Below are positions 1 through 8,313 of a stretch of DNA of 64,000 bases, one piece after another (position 1 is the stretch's first letter; the number at the start of each line of letters is the position of its first letter). A model generated the notes under the pieces. The model had not been told where the DNA came from, did not search any database, and saw only the letters and a list, made by a program, of their open reading frames with translations. The stretch lies in contig NZ_JBGCCK010000005.1 in the NCBI RefSeq assembly GCF_041262525.1, positions 1 to 64,000 on the forward strand, in the 5' to 3' direction. The DNA comes from Streptacidiphilus sp041262525. GTDB taxonomy: Bacteria; Actinomycetota; Actinomycetes; Streptomycetales; Streptomycetaceae. A program made the translations under genes and the position numbers.

Positions 1-107
1 CGGGGAACTGCGCGACAAGCCACCCCAGGTGGTGGGTCGCTCAGCGAGCAGGGCCATCCGCACAGGGTGGTTGCTCGCGCAGTTCCCCGCGCCCCCATTC
101 GGGATGC
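1..107 (-). repeat. Palindromic intergenic repeat, copy A (clipped at window edge)
   Basis: Imperfect inverted repeat cut by the left edge of the window. The arms CGGGGAACTGCGCGACAAGC and its near complement around 68-102 can fold into a long hairpin. The asymmetric core (GCAGGGCCATCC near 49-60) runs in the opposite direction to copies B, C and D, so this copy is inverted relative to them. It ends about 90 bp upstream of the tetR start; the gene on its other side is not visible. Confidence 0.8.
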
Positions 108-165
108 TCAATTGCCTCAGGTTCCCCGCCCCCTGGACGTTTGCATGGCCCGGGTCTATCTTCGG

Positions 166-185
166 TTTTGAGCGAGTGCTCAAAA
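166..185. promoter_or_regulatory. Probable TetR operator
   Basis: Perfect inverted repeat TTTTGAGC-GAGT-GCTCAAAA, 8-bp arms with a 4-bp spacer, lying 13 bp before the ATG of the adjacent tetR gene. Size, symmetry and position are those of an autoregulatory TetR-family operator. Binding itself is inferred. Confidence 0.7.
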
Positions 186-197
186 ACGGGGGCGGCC

Positions 198-782
198 ATG
201 GCCACAGCAGAAACCCGCGATGCGCTGATCGAAGGTGCGATCGCGACGCTCCGCGAGAAGGGGCACGCGCACGCCAGCGCACGCGAGATCGCGGCGCGGG
301 CGGGCTGCAATCAGGCGCTGATCTTCTATCACTTCGGTTCCGTCGAGCGCCTGCTGCTCGCCGCGCTGGACCGGGTCGCCGAGTCAAGGCGTGCGCGGTA
401 CCAGGCGATGGTGGACGAGAGCCGGAGTCTGAAGGAGCTCGTCAGGACCGCCCGCGCCGTGTTCGAGGAGGATCTCGACCACGGCCACGTCGCCGTCCTC
501 GTCGAGATGATCGCCGCCGCCCAGTCGGACGACTCCCTGCGTCCCGAGGTCGCCGAGCGGCTCCAGCCCTGGCGCGGCTTCGCCGCCGACGCGTTGCGCG
601 GGACGCCCGCCGCGCGGCTGGGCGGGCCCGACGAGCTCGCCCACGGCGTCGTCGCGCTCTATCTCGGCCTGGAACTGCTCGCCAACCTCGACGGAGACCG
701 CGCGCCCGCGCTCGCGCTGTTCGACCGCGCCGCTTCCCTCGCCTCGCTGCTCGATCTCTTCACGCCACGGAGGAAATCGTGA
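198..782 (+). CDS. TetR/AcrR family transcriptional regulator
   Basis: A 194-residue DNA-binding repressor of the TetR type. The N-terminal helix-turn-helix is clear at about residues 26-55 (SAREIAARAGCNQALIFYHF), followed by an all-helical ligand-binding domain. The ATG at 198 is chosen over a TTG at 141 because it starts just before the HTH domain, follows a GGGGGCGG ribosome-binding stretch, and leaves the palindrome at 166-185 in the leader. The stop overlaps the GTG of the next gene by 4 bp, so the two are probably co-translated and the regulator likely controls itself and that membrane protein. The ligand is unknown. Confidence 0.85.
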   Translation: MATAETRDALIEGAIATLREKGHAHASAREIAARAGCNQALIFYHFGSVERLLLAALDRVAESRRARYQAMVDESRSLKELVRTARAVFEEDLDHGHVAVLVEMIAAAQSDDSLRPEVAERLQPWRGFAADALRGTPAARLGGPDELAHGVVALYLGLELLANLDGDRAPALALFDRAASLASLLDLFTPRRKS

Positions 783-1162
783 ACCCCCAGCGTTCCAGCC
801 GCAGTTGGCCCTGGTTCCTGGCCTGGGCCGGAGTCGGCGCCGGGGCGGTGACCGCACTGCTGACGATCCTGACGATCGGCCTCTACGTCGGCGCTCTGAC
901 GCTGGTCGGCTTGGTCATGCTGGGACGCCTCCAGCGTTCACAGCGCGGCACGCCCGGCCTGATCGCCGGCGCGGGCCTGATGCCGCTGTGGATCGGCTGG
1001 CTGAACCGCGGCGGCCCGGGGAACGTCTGCGACGCGCACAGCTGCACCGAGGAGTGGAGCCCCTGGCCCTGGCTCGCCGTCGGCGTCGTCCTGGTGGTGG
1101 CCGGAACAGTGATCTGGGCCCGGTGGGGAAGGCACTCCCCGACCGGGCCCAGTCAGCGTTGA
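779..1162 (+). CDS. Small membrane protein cotranscribed with tetR
   Basis: A 127-residue protein with three to four hydrophobic segments (about residues 10-45, 57-70 and 99-117) and two cysteines in a loop around residues 83-88 (CDAHSC). No family is recognised with confidence. The GTG at 779 overlaps the tetR stop (GTGA), and a GGAGG lies 7-11 bp upstream. Coupling suggests that it is the main target of the neighbouring regulator, for example a stress or permeability protein, but that is inference. It converges on the protease gene with only 15 bp between the stops. Confidence 0.7.
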   Translation: MNPQRSSRSWPWFLAWAGVGAGAVTALLTILTIGLYVGALTLVGLVMLGRLQRSQRGTPGLIAGAGLMPLWIGWLNRGGPGNVCDAHSCTEEWSPWPWLAVGVVLVVAGTVIWARWGRHSPTGPSQR

Positions 1163-1177
1163 CGACGACTGCGAGCG

Positions 1178-3253
1178 TCAGCGCTTGTTCGCGAGACCTG
1201 ACGCCCAGTCGCCCCACAGGAACGAGTCCAGGTAGGCGGCGGTCGGCGAGCCGACACCCGTGGCGTTGTCGAAGCCGGGGGTCGCCTGCAGGCTGGTGTC
1301 CTCGCCGAAGGCGATCAGGCGGACCCGGAGCGAGCCGCCGATCACGCCGAAGTCGACGACGTTGCTCAGCGGCGCCTTGTGGTGCAGTGCCTGCTTGTTG
1401 ACGACGTCACGGAAGAGGCCGAGCTGCGAGCGGAGGTAGATCTCCGGGTTGGCGAAGCCGATCGGCGAGCCCTGGGCCTCGATCGCGTCCGCCTGGACCG
1501 CGGAGAACAGCGGCGCCGAGACGCTGGTGCCGCCCACGCCGCCCTCGCTGTAGACGCCGCCGCTGGTCTGGCCGACCAGGACCGAGGTGTACAGGTCGCC
1601 GTTCATCGCCACGTCCGGGGTGACCCGCTGCGCGGTGCTGCTGTGCGCGCCGGTCATGAGCGTGTGCGAAAGGGAACCGGGGACGACGCCCTGCTGGTAC
1701 CACGGCTGGGCGAAGTCCTCGCTGGTGCCGCCGCCACCGCCGAAGTAGAAGAAGCCGGGGTTGGGGTTCCAGGACTTGCCGTCGACCGAGAGGACCGAGC
1801 GGAGGTTGCCCATGGAGGTCTCGAAGCCGTACTTGCCGCTCTTGTCGGCCAGGCCGAGCGCGGTGCCGCCGACGTCGGTGACCCAGGGGCTCGACGACGG
1901 ATAGTCGGCCTGCGCGCGCGGGGTGTCCTTCTGGCAGTTGACGCCGGTCGCGGCGGCGGTCGGCGACTGGTCGCCGCAGTCGCCCGCCGAGAAGTCAAAG
2001 CCGATGCCCTCGATCGCGCCCTGCTGGAAGATCTGCTCGTACGCCGCGATCGTGGTCTGCGCCATGTCGCCCTGGTCGGTGGTGTGCATGATCTCGCTCC
2101 AGGAGTTGGAGACGACATCCGCCAGGTGCTGGTCGACGACGGTGGCCAGCGAGGCCATCAGGTCGGGGTCCATGCAGGAGTTGGCGCCGACGTAGACGAC
2201 CTTGGCGTCGGGGGCGAGCCCGTGCACCATCTCGACGTCCAGAGACTCCTCGCCGGCCCAGCCCGCGGCGCCGCCGCAGGCGTCCTGCTGGGTCCACTTG
2301 GACTGGTCGACGACCTCGGAGTACTGGCCGGCCCGGAATGCCTGGTCACCGTGGGCGGTGGCGAAGGTGTTCGCGTCAGACAGCATCGTCGGCGAGCCGT
2401 AGGCGTCAATGACGGCAACGGTCGCGCCCTTGCCGGTGAGGCCCGAGGCGGTGATCCCGTAGGCCTTGCGCAGCTGCGAGGGGACGAAGGAGCACTGGTC
2501 GAAGGGGACCGCGCCGTTGACGTAGCCCTGGGGGGCGCCGGTGGCGATCTTCTGGCCCCAGTAGTCGGAGCAGGTCGAGACCTGCGGCAGGCCGTCGCCG
2601 GGCTTGCTGCCGGAGCCGGCGAGCGTGTCGCGGACCTTGACCGACTGCGGCTTGGCGACCTGTCCCACGTGGGAGCTCAGTCCGATGACGCCGAGCACCG
2701 AGTCGGCGACCGCGGCCGGAACGACCACGTCGCTCACGGGCGCGTGGACCAGCTTGCCGCCGACGCTGAACTGGTGGATGCGGGTGCCGAACGCACGGGC
2801 CATGGCCTCGCTGCTGCCGGAGACCTTGACAGCGTGCTGCGTCGTGCTGAGGACCGTCACGCCGGCGCCGCGCAGCCACGACTGGACGGCGGCGATCTGC
2901 GCGTCGGTCGCGCCGAAGCGGGCGCGGAACTGCGAGGTGGAGAGGAACTTGCGGTAGCTCGGGTTGTTCCGGTCCGAGACCGCCTTGGCGTAGGCGGCGA
3001 GTCCGGCCGGGTCCTGGCCCTGCAGGTAGACGGTGGCCGTGAGCTGCGTCGCCGCAGCGAGGCTGCCCTGGTCGGCGTGGCCGGTCGCCCAGGCGGGGTG
3101 GCTGTCGGCGACGGTCTTCGGGGCCGGAACGGGCGTGCGGGCCTGAGAGGGGGCGGCCAGGGCCAGCGAGCCGGAGGCCAGCGCCAGCGCGGCGGTGGCG
3201 ACCGTGGCTATCCGGGCGCGGCTGACACGAGAGGTGTGGTTCGCGGTGGTGAT
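1178..3253 (-). CDS. Secreted sedolisin-type (S53) serine-carboxyl protease with prodomain
   Basis: About 691 residues: signal peptide ending in an AAPSQA-like site, a pro-kumamolisin activation domain over roughly the next 190 residues, then the catalytic domain. The Glu/Asp pair sits in EESLDVEMVHGLAP (codons near 2220-2255) and the serine in GGTSVSAP (codon near 1525), the Ser-Glu-Asp arrangement of sedolisins, which are acid-acting exported proteases. The start is odd: the position expected from the signal peptide is an ATC codon (3253-3251) with GGAG 5 bp upstream. The nearest in-frame accepted start is a TTG at 3307, and an ATG occurs only at 3457. The N-terminus is therefore uncertain, the family assignment is not. 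Confidence 0.9.
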   Translation of the reverse strand: MTTANHTSRVSRARIATVATAALALASGSLALAAPSQARTPVPAPKTVADSHPAWATGHADQGSLAAATQLTATVYLQGQDPAGLAAYAKAVSDRNNPSYRKFLSTSQFRARFGATDAQIAAVQSWLRGAGVTVLSTTQHAVKVSGSSEAMARAFGTRIHQFSVGGKLVHAPVSDVVVPAAVADSVLGVIGLSSHVGQVAKPQSVKVRDTLAGSGSKPGDGLPQVSTCSDYWGQKIATGAPQGYVNGAVPFDQCSFVPSQLRKAYGITASGLTGKGATVAVIDAYGSPTMLSDANTFATAHGDQAFRAGQYSEVVDQSKWTQQDACGGAAGWAGEESLDVEMVHGLAPDAKVVYVGANSCMDPDLMASLATVVDQHLADVVSNSWSEIMHTTDQGDMAQTTIAAYEQIFQQGAIEGIGFDFSAGDCGDQSPTAAATGVNCQKDTPRAQADYPSSSPWVTDVGGTALGLADKSGKYGFETSMGNLRSVLSVDGKSWNPNPGFFYFGGGGGTSEDFAQPWYQQGVVPGSLSHTLMTGAHSSTAQRVTPDVAMNGDLYTSVLVGQTSGGVYSEGGVGGTSVSAPLFSAVQADAIEAQGSPIGFANPEIYLRSQLGLFRDVVNKQALHHKAPLSNVVDFGVIGGSLRVRLIAFGEDTSLQATPGFDNATGVGSPTAAYLDSFLWGDWASGLANKR

Positions 3254-3630
3254 GACGACTCCAAGATGACGGTCCGTCAGGGCAAGAAGAGCGGCGAGGA
3301 GCGACAACTGTTCGATCGATCCCGGTCTGATGTGTACACGGGCTGTGTTTTGTGGCGCAAGAGTCGTCCGAGGGGAGATTCGACATCTGCCACCCCTGGG
3401 AGTGGATACAGCGTCAGCTTTGGCGCAGCATGTTCTGATTGTCCGCCAAATGAACAATCAGCTACGGATATAGGACGCGAGGAGGCGGGCAGCGGCGCGA
3501 CATCCAAGGCATACCCGGACAAGAGGGCGCCCATGACGCCCGTGGAATCAGGCGCAGTTGTGGGGCGCAACCGATCTCGCGCACGCCCCCCGGTCGGGGG
3601 CCCCCGACCGGCGGGAATTTCTCTTCGTGT

Positions 3631-4125
3631 TCAGACGACCTGATGCAGCCAGCGAACCGGTGCGCCGTCGCCGGCGTGACGGAACGGCTCCAGTTCGTCG
3701 TCCCAGGGCTTGCCGAGCAGGCGGCAGATCTCCGACTCCAGCCCGCCGTCGCCCAGGCGCGCGCGGAGCAGCGCCGCGCGGAGGCGGTCCTCCGGGATCA
3801 TGATGTCGCCGTGAACGCCCGTCACGGCATGGAAGATGCCCAGCTCGGGCGTGCTGCTGAAACGCTCCCCCTCGGCGCCGGTCACCGGCTCGGCGGTCAC
3901 CTCGAAGCGCAGCAGGTGCCAGCCGCGCAGCGCCGAGGCGAGCCGGGAGGCGGTGTCGGGCGCGCCCTGCCAGGAGAGCTCGGCCCGCCAGGTGCCGGGT
4001 GCCACCGGCTGACGGATCCAGTCCAGGCTCACGCGCTGCCCGAGCACGCCGGCCACGGCCCACTCGACGTGCGGGCAGAGTGCGCGCGGCGCGGAGTGCA
4101 CATAGAGAACTCCACGAGTCGTCAC
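3631..4125 (-). CDS. DUF3145 family protein
   Basis: A 164-residue cytosolic protein of the actinobacterial DUF3145 family, recognised from the N-terminus TTRGVLYVHSAPRALCPHVE and the C-terminal WDDELEPFRHAGDGAPVRWL. No biochemical role is established that I know of. The start is the GTG at 4125 with GGAGG immediately upstream; the longer reading from 4176 adds residues unlike the family. It stands alone, with a 348-bp gap upstream (4126-4473) in which I see no gene; that gap must hold its promoter. Confidence 0.85.
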   Translation of the reverse strand: MTTRGVLYVHSAPRALCPHVEWAVAGVLGQRVSLDWIRQPVAPGTWRAELSWQGAPDTASRLASALRGWHLLRFEVTAEPVTGAEGERFSSTPELGIFHAVTGVHGDIMIPEDRLRAALLRARLGDGGLESEICRLLGKPWDDELEPFRHAGDGAPVRWLHQVV

Positions 4126-4444
4126 CGGACCTCCATTGTGGTGCGAGGGGCGCCTTCCCCAGCGGTCTCGTCCCACGTCGTTCCGGTACGTCTGATGACG
4201 GTATGTCCGGTATTTCTGTTATGGGCTGACGACTACCCATATCAGATTGCGATAAACCACCGAACGACTCCACAGCCGAGATTCTCGGATCGGGCCGTGC
4301 GCGCCGGACCTGTCGACCACGTGACCCTGGGCAGAAACGGTACCGCTGAACTCGGCCGCGCGGGCCGTAGTCCAGCGGAACCACCCGGACGGCACGTTGA
4401 TCCGCCCGAGTGGTCGCACCACTGCTGACTGATTGTCAGACCGG

Positions 4445-4482
4445 CTCAGCCGATCCGACTCAGCCGATACCCCTCAGCCGAT
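4445..4482. repeat. Three direct repeats of CTCAGCCGAT at the oxidoreductase 3' end
   Basis: CTCAGCCGAT occurs at 4445, 4459 and 4473 with a period of 14 bp. The third copy contains the stop codon of the oxidoreductase gene read leftwards, so the first two look like a slippage duplication of the gene's last codons into the intergenic gap. The rest of the 4126-4444 gap shows no gene or clear structure. Confidence 0.7.
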
Positions 4483-5502
4483 CCGGACGAGCATCTTCCC
4501 GGTGTTCGCGCCGCGCAGCAGGCCGAGGAACGCGTCCACCGCGTTGTCGAAGCCGTCCACCACCGTCTCCTCGAAGCGCAGCCGGCCGTCACGAAGCCAG
4601 CCGCCGACCTCGGCGACGAACTCGGGCTGCAGGTCGTAGTGGTCGCCGACGAGCATGCCGTTCAGGCTGAGCCGCTTGCCGATCACCATCGCCAGGTTGC
4701 GCGGAGCGGCCGGCGGGGTGGTGTCGTTGTACTGGGCGATCGCGCCGCAGAGCACGGCGCGGCCGTGCACCTTGAGGGCGCCGATCGCGGCCTCCAGGTG
4801 CTCGCCGCCGACGTTGTCGAAGTAGACGTCGATGCCTTCGGGGGCGGCCTTCGCCAGCTGCCCCGCGATGTCGCCGTTCTTGTAGTTGAAGGCGGCGTCG
4901 AAGCCGAACTCCTCGACCAGCCTGCGCACCTTCTCGTCCGAGCCGGCGCTGCCGACGACCAGCGAGGCGCCCCGCAGCTTCGCCACCTGCCCGACGACGC
5001 TGCCCACCGCTCCGGCCGCACCGGAGACGAAGACGGCGTCGCCCTCCTGGAACCGGCCCGCGCGCAGCAGTCCGGCGTAGGCGGTCAGTCCGGGCATGCC
5101 GAGTACGCCGAGGTAGGCCTCGATCGGCACGGCCGACGCGTCCACCTTGATCGCGTGCTGGGCGGGGACGTCGGCGTACTCGCGCCAGCCGAGCCCGTGC
5201 AGCACCGCGTCGCCGACCTGGAAGCCCTCGGCGGCGGAGGCGACGACCCGACCGACGGCTCCGCCCTGCATGGCCTCGCCCAGCTGGTACGGCGGGGCGT
5301 AGGACTTCACGTCGTTCATCCGGCCGCGCATGTAGGGGTCGACCGAGAGGTACTCGTTGCGGACCAGGATCCGGCCCGGCTCCGGGGCGGCGACGGGCGC
5401 CTCGACCAGGGCGAAGTCGGCGTCGGCGGGCCAGCCCTGCGGGCGGGCGGCGAGCTGCCACTCGCGGGCGGTGGCGGGGACGGTCGGGATCGGCTCAGTC
5501 AT
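4474..5502 (-). CDS. NADP-dependent oxidoreductase, CurA/leukotriene B4 dehydrogenase-like (MDR superfamily)
   Basis: A 342-residue zinc-free medium-chain reductase/dehydrogenase. The N-terminal domain carries the YLSVDPYMRGRM signature of the CurA/PTGR family, and the Rossmann domain has the glycine motif VSGAAGAVGSVVGQ near residue 155. It probably reduces activated C=C double bonds with NADPH. It is divergent from a marR gene across 91 bp that contain two MarR-like boxes, so it is the likely regulated target. Start ATG 5502; full family length. The physiological substrate is unknown. Confidence 0.88.
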   Translation of the reverse strand: MTEPIPTVPATAREWQLAARPQGWPADADFALVEAPVAAPEPGRILVRNEYLSVDPYMRGRMNDVKSYAPPYQLGEAMQGGAVGRVVASAAEGFQVGDAVLHGLGWREYADVPAQHAIKVDASAVPIEAYLGVLGMPGLTAYAGLLRAGRFQEGDAVFVSGAAGAVGSVVGQVAKLRGASLVVGSAGSDEKVRRLVEEFGFDAAFNYKNGDIAGQLAKAAPEGIDVYFDNVGGEHLEAAIGALKVHGRAVLCGAIAQYNDTTPPAAPRNLAMVIGKRLSLNGMLVGDHYDLQPEFVAEVGGWLRDGRLRFEETVVDGFDNAVDAFLGLLRGANTGKMLVRIG

Positions 5503-5527
5503 GGCGGTTCTCTTTCAGCCTGAAACG

Positions 5528-5591
5528 TTGACTACCTCAAGCAACGTTGGGGGAAAAGGTTCAGCATGTCAAATATTCAGGTAGCCTCGAA
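5528..5591. promoter_or_regulatory. Divergent control region with two MarR-like boxes
   Basis: Site 1 (5528-5540) is the dyad TTGACTACCTCAA; read on the minus strand it is TTGAGGTAGTCAA. Site 2 (5576-5591, TTCAGGTAGCCTCGAA) repeats the same TTSAGGTAG core. One lies by each divergent gene start. Dyads of this size are typical for MarR dimers, so self-regulation and control of the reductase are inferred. Confidence 0.55.
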
Positions 5592-5593
5592 GC

Positions 5594-6076
5594 ATGCACC
5601 AGCACACCGAGCCGGCCGATCCGACCAATCCCGGCGACCCCGGCGACCCCGGCGACCCGCTCACCCAGGAGGTCGTCGAGCTGATGGCCGCCCTGGTCGG
5701 GGTCTTCCACAAGGAGTACGACGTGGCCGCGGCCGCGCGCTCGCTCACCGGCGCCCAGGCCAAGGTGCTGGCCCTCCTCCGGCGCGGCCCGCTGCCGATG
5801 CGCCAGATCGCCCAGACGCTCGCCTGCGAGCCCTCCAACATCACCGGCATCGTCGACCGTCTGGAGGCCCGCGGCCTGGTCGAGCGCCAGCCCGACCCCG
5901 AGGACCGAAGGGTCAAGCGCGTCGTCGCCACCGAGCCCGGCCGGACCGCGGCCGCCGAGCTTCGGGCCTCGCTCGGCTTCGCCCGAGAGCCGCTGGCCGC
6001 CCTCGATGCGGAGGAGCGGGCGCAGCTCCGCGATCTTCTGCGACGCATGCTGGCCGGGGCCCGGCGTCAGGACTGA
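5594..6076 (+). CDS. MarR family transcriptional regulator
   Basis: A 160-residue winged-helix regulator. The MarR core spans about residues 30-145, with recognition helix MRQIAQTLACEPSNITGIVDRL and wing VERQPDPEDRRVKRV containing the DxR signature. The N-terminus has a PGDPGDPGDP repeat, an unstructured tail. It is divergent from the CurA-like reductase, which it probably represses until an electrophile or phenolic ligand is bound. The ATG lies only 3 bp beyond box 2, so binding there would block initiation of its own transcript. Confidence 0.88.
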   Translation: MHQHTEPADPTNPGDPGDPGDPLTQEVVELMAALVGVFHKEYDVAAAARSLTGAQAKVLALLRRGPLPMRQIAQTLACEPSNITGIVDRLEARGLVERQPDPEDRRVKRVVATEPGRTAAAELRASLGFAREPLAALDAEERAQLRDLLRRMLAGARRQD

Positions 6077-6192
6077 TCACACTCCTGAAGGATGGAACCC
6101 CGCGCGCACGGGCGGCGTCTCACCAGCTATGCTGCGGCGAGCGGCCCAAATACAGGGCCGCTCGTGCTGATGTACGACAGGCGCGGCATAAC

Positions 6193-6266
<74 letters not shown>

Positions 6267-6294
6267 CTCAGGTTGACCTGGCTGTACGTTAGCG

Positions 6295-6331
6295 AAAAGG
6301 CTCCGCGGTGCATGCACCGCGGAGCCTTTTT
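6295..6331. terminator. Strong bidirectional terminator
   Basis: Perfect hairpin with arms AAAAGGCTCCGCGGTGCA / TGCACCGCGGAGCCTTTT, flanked by A-tract and T-tract, so it works as an intrinsic terminator in both directions. It ends the tRNA transcript and also the leftward MFS remnant. Confidence 0.92.
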
Positions 6332-6382
6332 CACTCGAACGGGGGCGGGCGACGCCCGAGGGCCGCCGAGGACCTGCCCCGG

Positions 6383-7354
6383 CTACGGCTGACGCTCCGC
6401 CACCCCGCGCGAGCGACGGAAGAGCGCTGTCCCCGCCGCCGCGCAGGCCACCGTCGGCAGCAGCATGGCCAGGGCGACGCCGCCGCCGCCCGCAGCACCC
6501 GCGAAGGCTCCCATCACCGCCACCCCGAGCGTCGCCCCGACCTGGCGGGCGGAGTTGAGCAGGCCGCCCGCCGCGCCCATGCCGCGCTCAGGGGCGGTGG
6601 CGACCACGGCGGTGACCAGCGCCGGCAGCGCGAAGGAGACGCCGAAGCCCGCGCAGAGCAGCCCCGCCGCGAGCAGCGGATACGGCGAACCCGCCCATAC
6701 CGCCACGGCGAAGACCAGGCTGCCGACCGAGAGCAGCGCGAGACCGCCCGTCGCCGGCTTCCACGGCCCGACCTTCGCGACCAGACGCCCGGTCAGCAGC
6801 GGGTTGAAGCCCGGCGGCAGGGTCATCGGCAGGAAGGCGGCCCCGGCGAGCGCCGGGGAGAGGTGAAGCGTCTGCTGGAGCAGCAGCGGCAGCAGGAAGA
6901 GCACGCCCAGCATGGCGAAGTTGACCGCGGCACCGGCCAGCAGCATCGTTCGCATGCCGGGCGCCCGGAGCACCGAGGCCTGGAGCACCGGCGCGGGGCT
7001 GCGCCGCTCGCGGACGACGAACGCCACGCCCGCGACGAGCGCTCCGGCGGCCGACCAGCCCGCGTGGGCCCAGGCGGTCGAGCCGAGCGCGATCAGCGCG
7101 TCGGTCAGTAGGGCGAGCACGGCGCACGCGGCCGCCTGGCCCCACCAGTCGACGCGGCGCTCACCGCGCGGGCAGCGCAGCGAGGGGCCGACCGTGAGGG
7201 CCAGCACCACGACCGCCAGCGGCACGTTCACCCAGAACACGGCCCGCCAGCCGTCCAGGCCGACCAGTACACCCCCGACGACGGGCCCGAAGGCCATCGC
7301 ACAGCCGCTGACAGCGGCCCAGACCGCGATGGCCCGCGCCCGCTCGGCCGGCAC
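6383..7354 (-). pseudogene. 5'-truncated DHA2-type MFS drug exporter
   Basis: Encodes about 320 residues that align with the middle and end of 14-helix drug:proton antiporters. It opens at the conserved PAERARAIAVW segment followed by antiporter motif C (GPVVGG). Helices 1-4, with the usual LDTTVVNVALP and motif A, are missing. The frame is open back to the stop codon of the hydrolase gene only 60 bp upstream, with no room for the lost part, so a deletion has joined the gene body to the hydrolase 3' end. A GTG at 7354 could still start a product, but without the N-terminal bundle it is unlikely to transport. Confidence 0.75.
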
Positions 7355-7417
7355 CGGGTAGAGCCTGCCTATCAGACCCGACCGGCGGGCGCGACGGCCG
7401 GCCCCCGACAGCCCGGC

Positions 7418-8125
7418 TCAGCCGCGCAGGGCCGCCACCACCCTGGCCATCGCGTCCTCGGCGGCCGCCGGGTCGGTGCGCAGGAAGCCGTGACCGGCGC
7501 CCGGGTAGGCGACGAAGCTGTGCCGCTCCCCCGCCTCGGCCAGCGCGGCGGCGATCCGGCTCTGCTCCGCGAGCGGGATGACGTGGTCCTCCTCGCCGAC
7601 CAGGTAGAGGAGCCTGCCGGTGATCTTCGAGGTCAGGGCGAGCGTGGGCTCCGGGCGGCTGAAGGGCATCTCGGTGCCGGTCAGCCAGCCGCCGTAGAAG
7701 ACGGCCGCGACCGGCAGGTCGTAGGCGGTGGCGGCGAGGTAGGTGAAGTGGCCGCCGACGCTCAGCCCGAGCATGCCGGCGGGCCGCACGCCGAGCTCGC
7801 GCATCCGCGTAAGCGTCGCGCCGACGTCTGCGAGGATGCCCTCGCGGGTCAGCCCGGCCAGCAGCTCGAAGCCGTGGGACCGGCCCGCGTCGTCGCGCGG
7901 GCACTCCGCGTCGGGCTCCAGGCGGTGGTAGAAGTCGGGGGCCAGCGCGGTGAATCCGCGCGCCGCGAGGTCGTCGCAGACCTTACGGACGTGGGCGTCC
8001 ACGCCGAACAGCTCCATGGCGACGATCACGCCGGGGTGCTCCCCCTGGCCCTCCGGCCGGGCGAGGTAGCCGCCCATGGGCGGACCGTCGGGGACCGGGA
8101 TCTCGATACGCTCGGTGGTGATCAT
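7418..8125 (-). CDS. Dienelactone hydrolase family protein
   Basis: A 235-residue alpha/beta-hydrolase of the dienelactone hydrolase family. The nucleophile elbow reads GLSVGG near residue 121, with serine instead of the cysteine of classical dienelactone hydrolases; the acid is in VGEEDHV and the histidine in GAGHGF. It is cytosolic and probably cleaves small esters or lactones. The MFS remnant lies just downstream in the same reading frame. Start ATG 8125. The true substrate is unknown. Confidence 0.88.
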   Translation of the reverse strand: MITTERIEIPVPDGPPMGGYLARPEGQGEHPGVIVAMELFGVDAHVRKVCDDLAARGFTALAPDFYHRLEPDAECPRDDAGRSHGFELLAGLTREGILADVGATLTRMRELGVRPAGMLGLSVGGHFTYLAATAYDLPVAAVFYGGWLTGTEMPFSRPEPTLALTSKITGRLLYLVGEEDHVIPLAEQSRIAAALAEAGERHSFVAYPGAGHGFLRTDPAAAEDAMARVVAALRG

Positions 8126-8313
8126 GTCTCGACGCTAGACCGCCCCGAACGGCCGGACCAGACGGCGCGCATCCCGGTATCGCGAGCACCCGAATACCGC
8201 AACCCGTCGTGTACCCCGGGCGTTACCATGCAGCACAGCTGTCGCGGCCTGCTGACTCGTCCTCATATAGCCGAGCCCGCCGACATTTTGGGGACGAACG
8301 GGGGAAATCCGTC

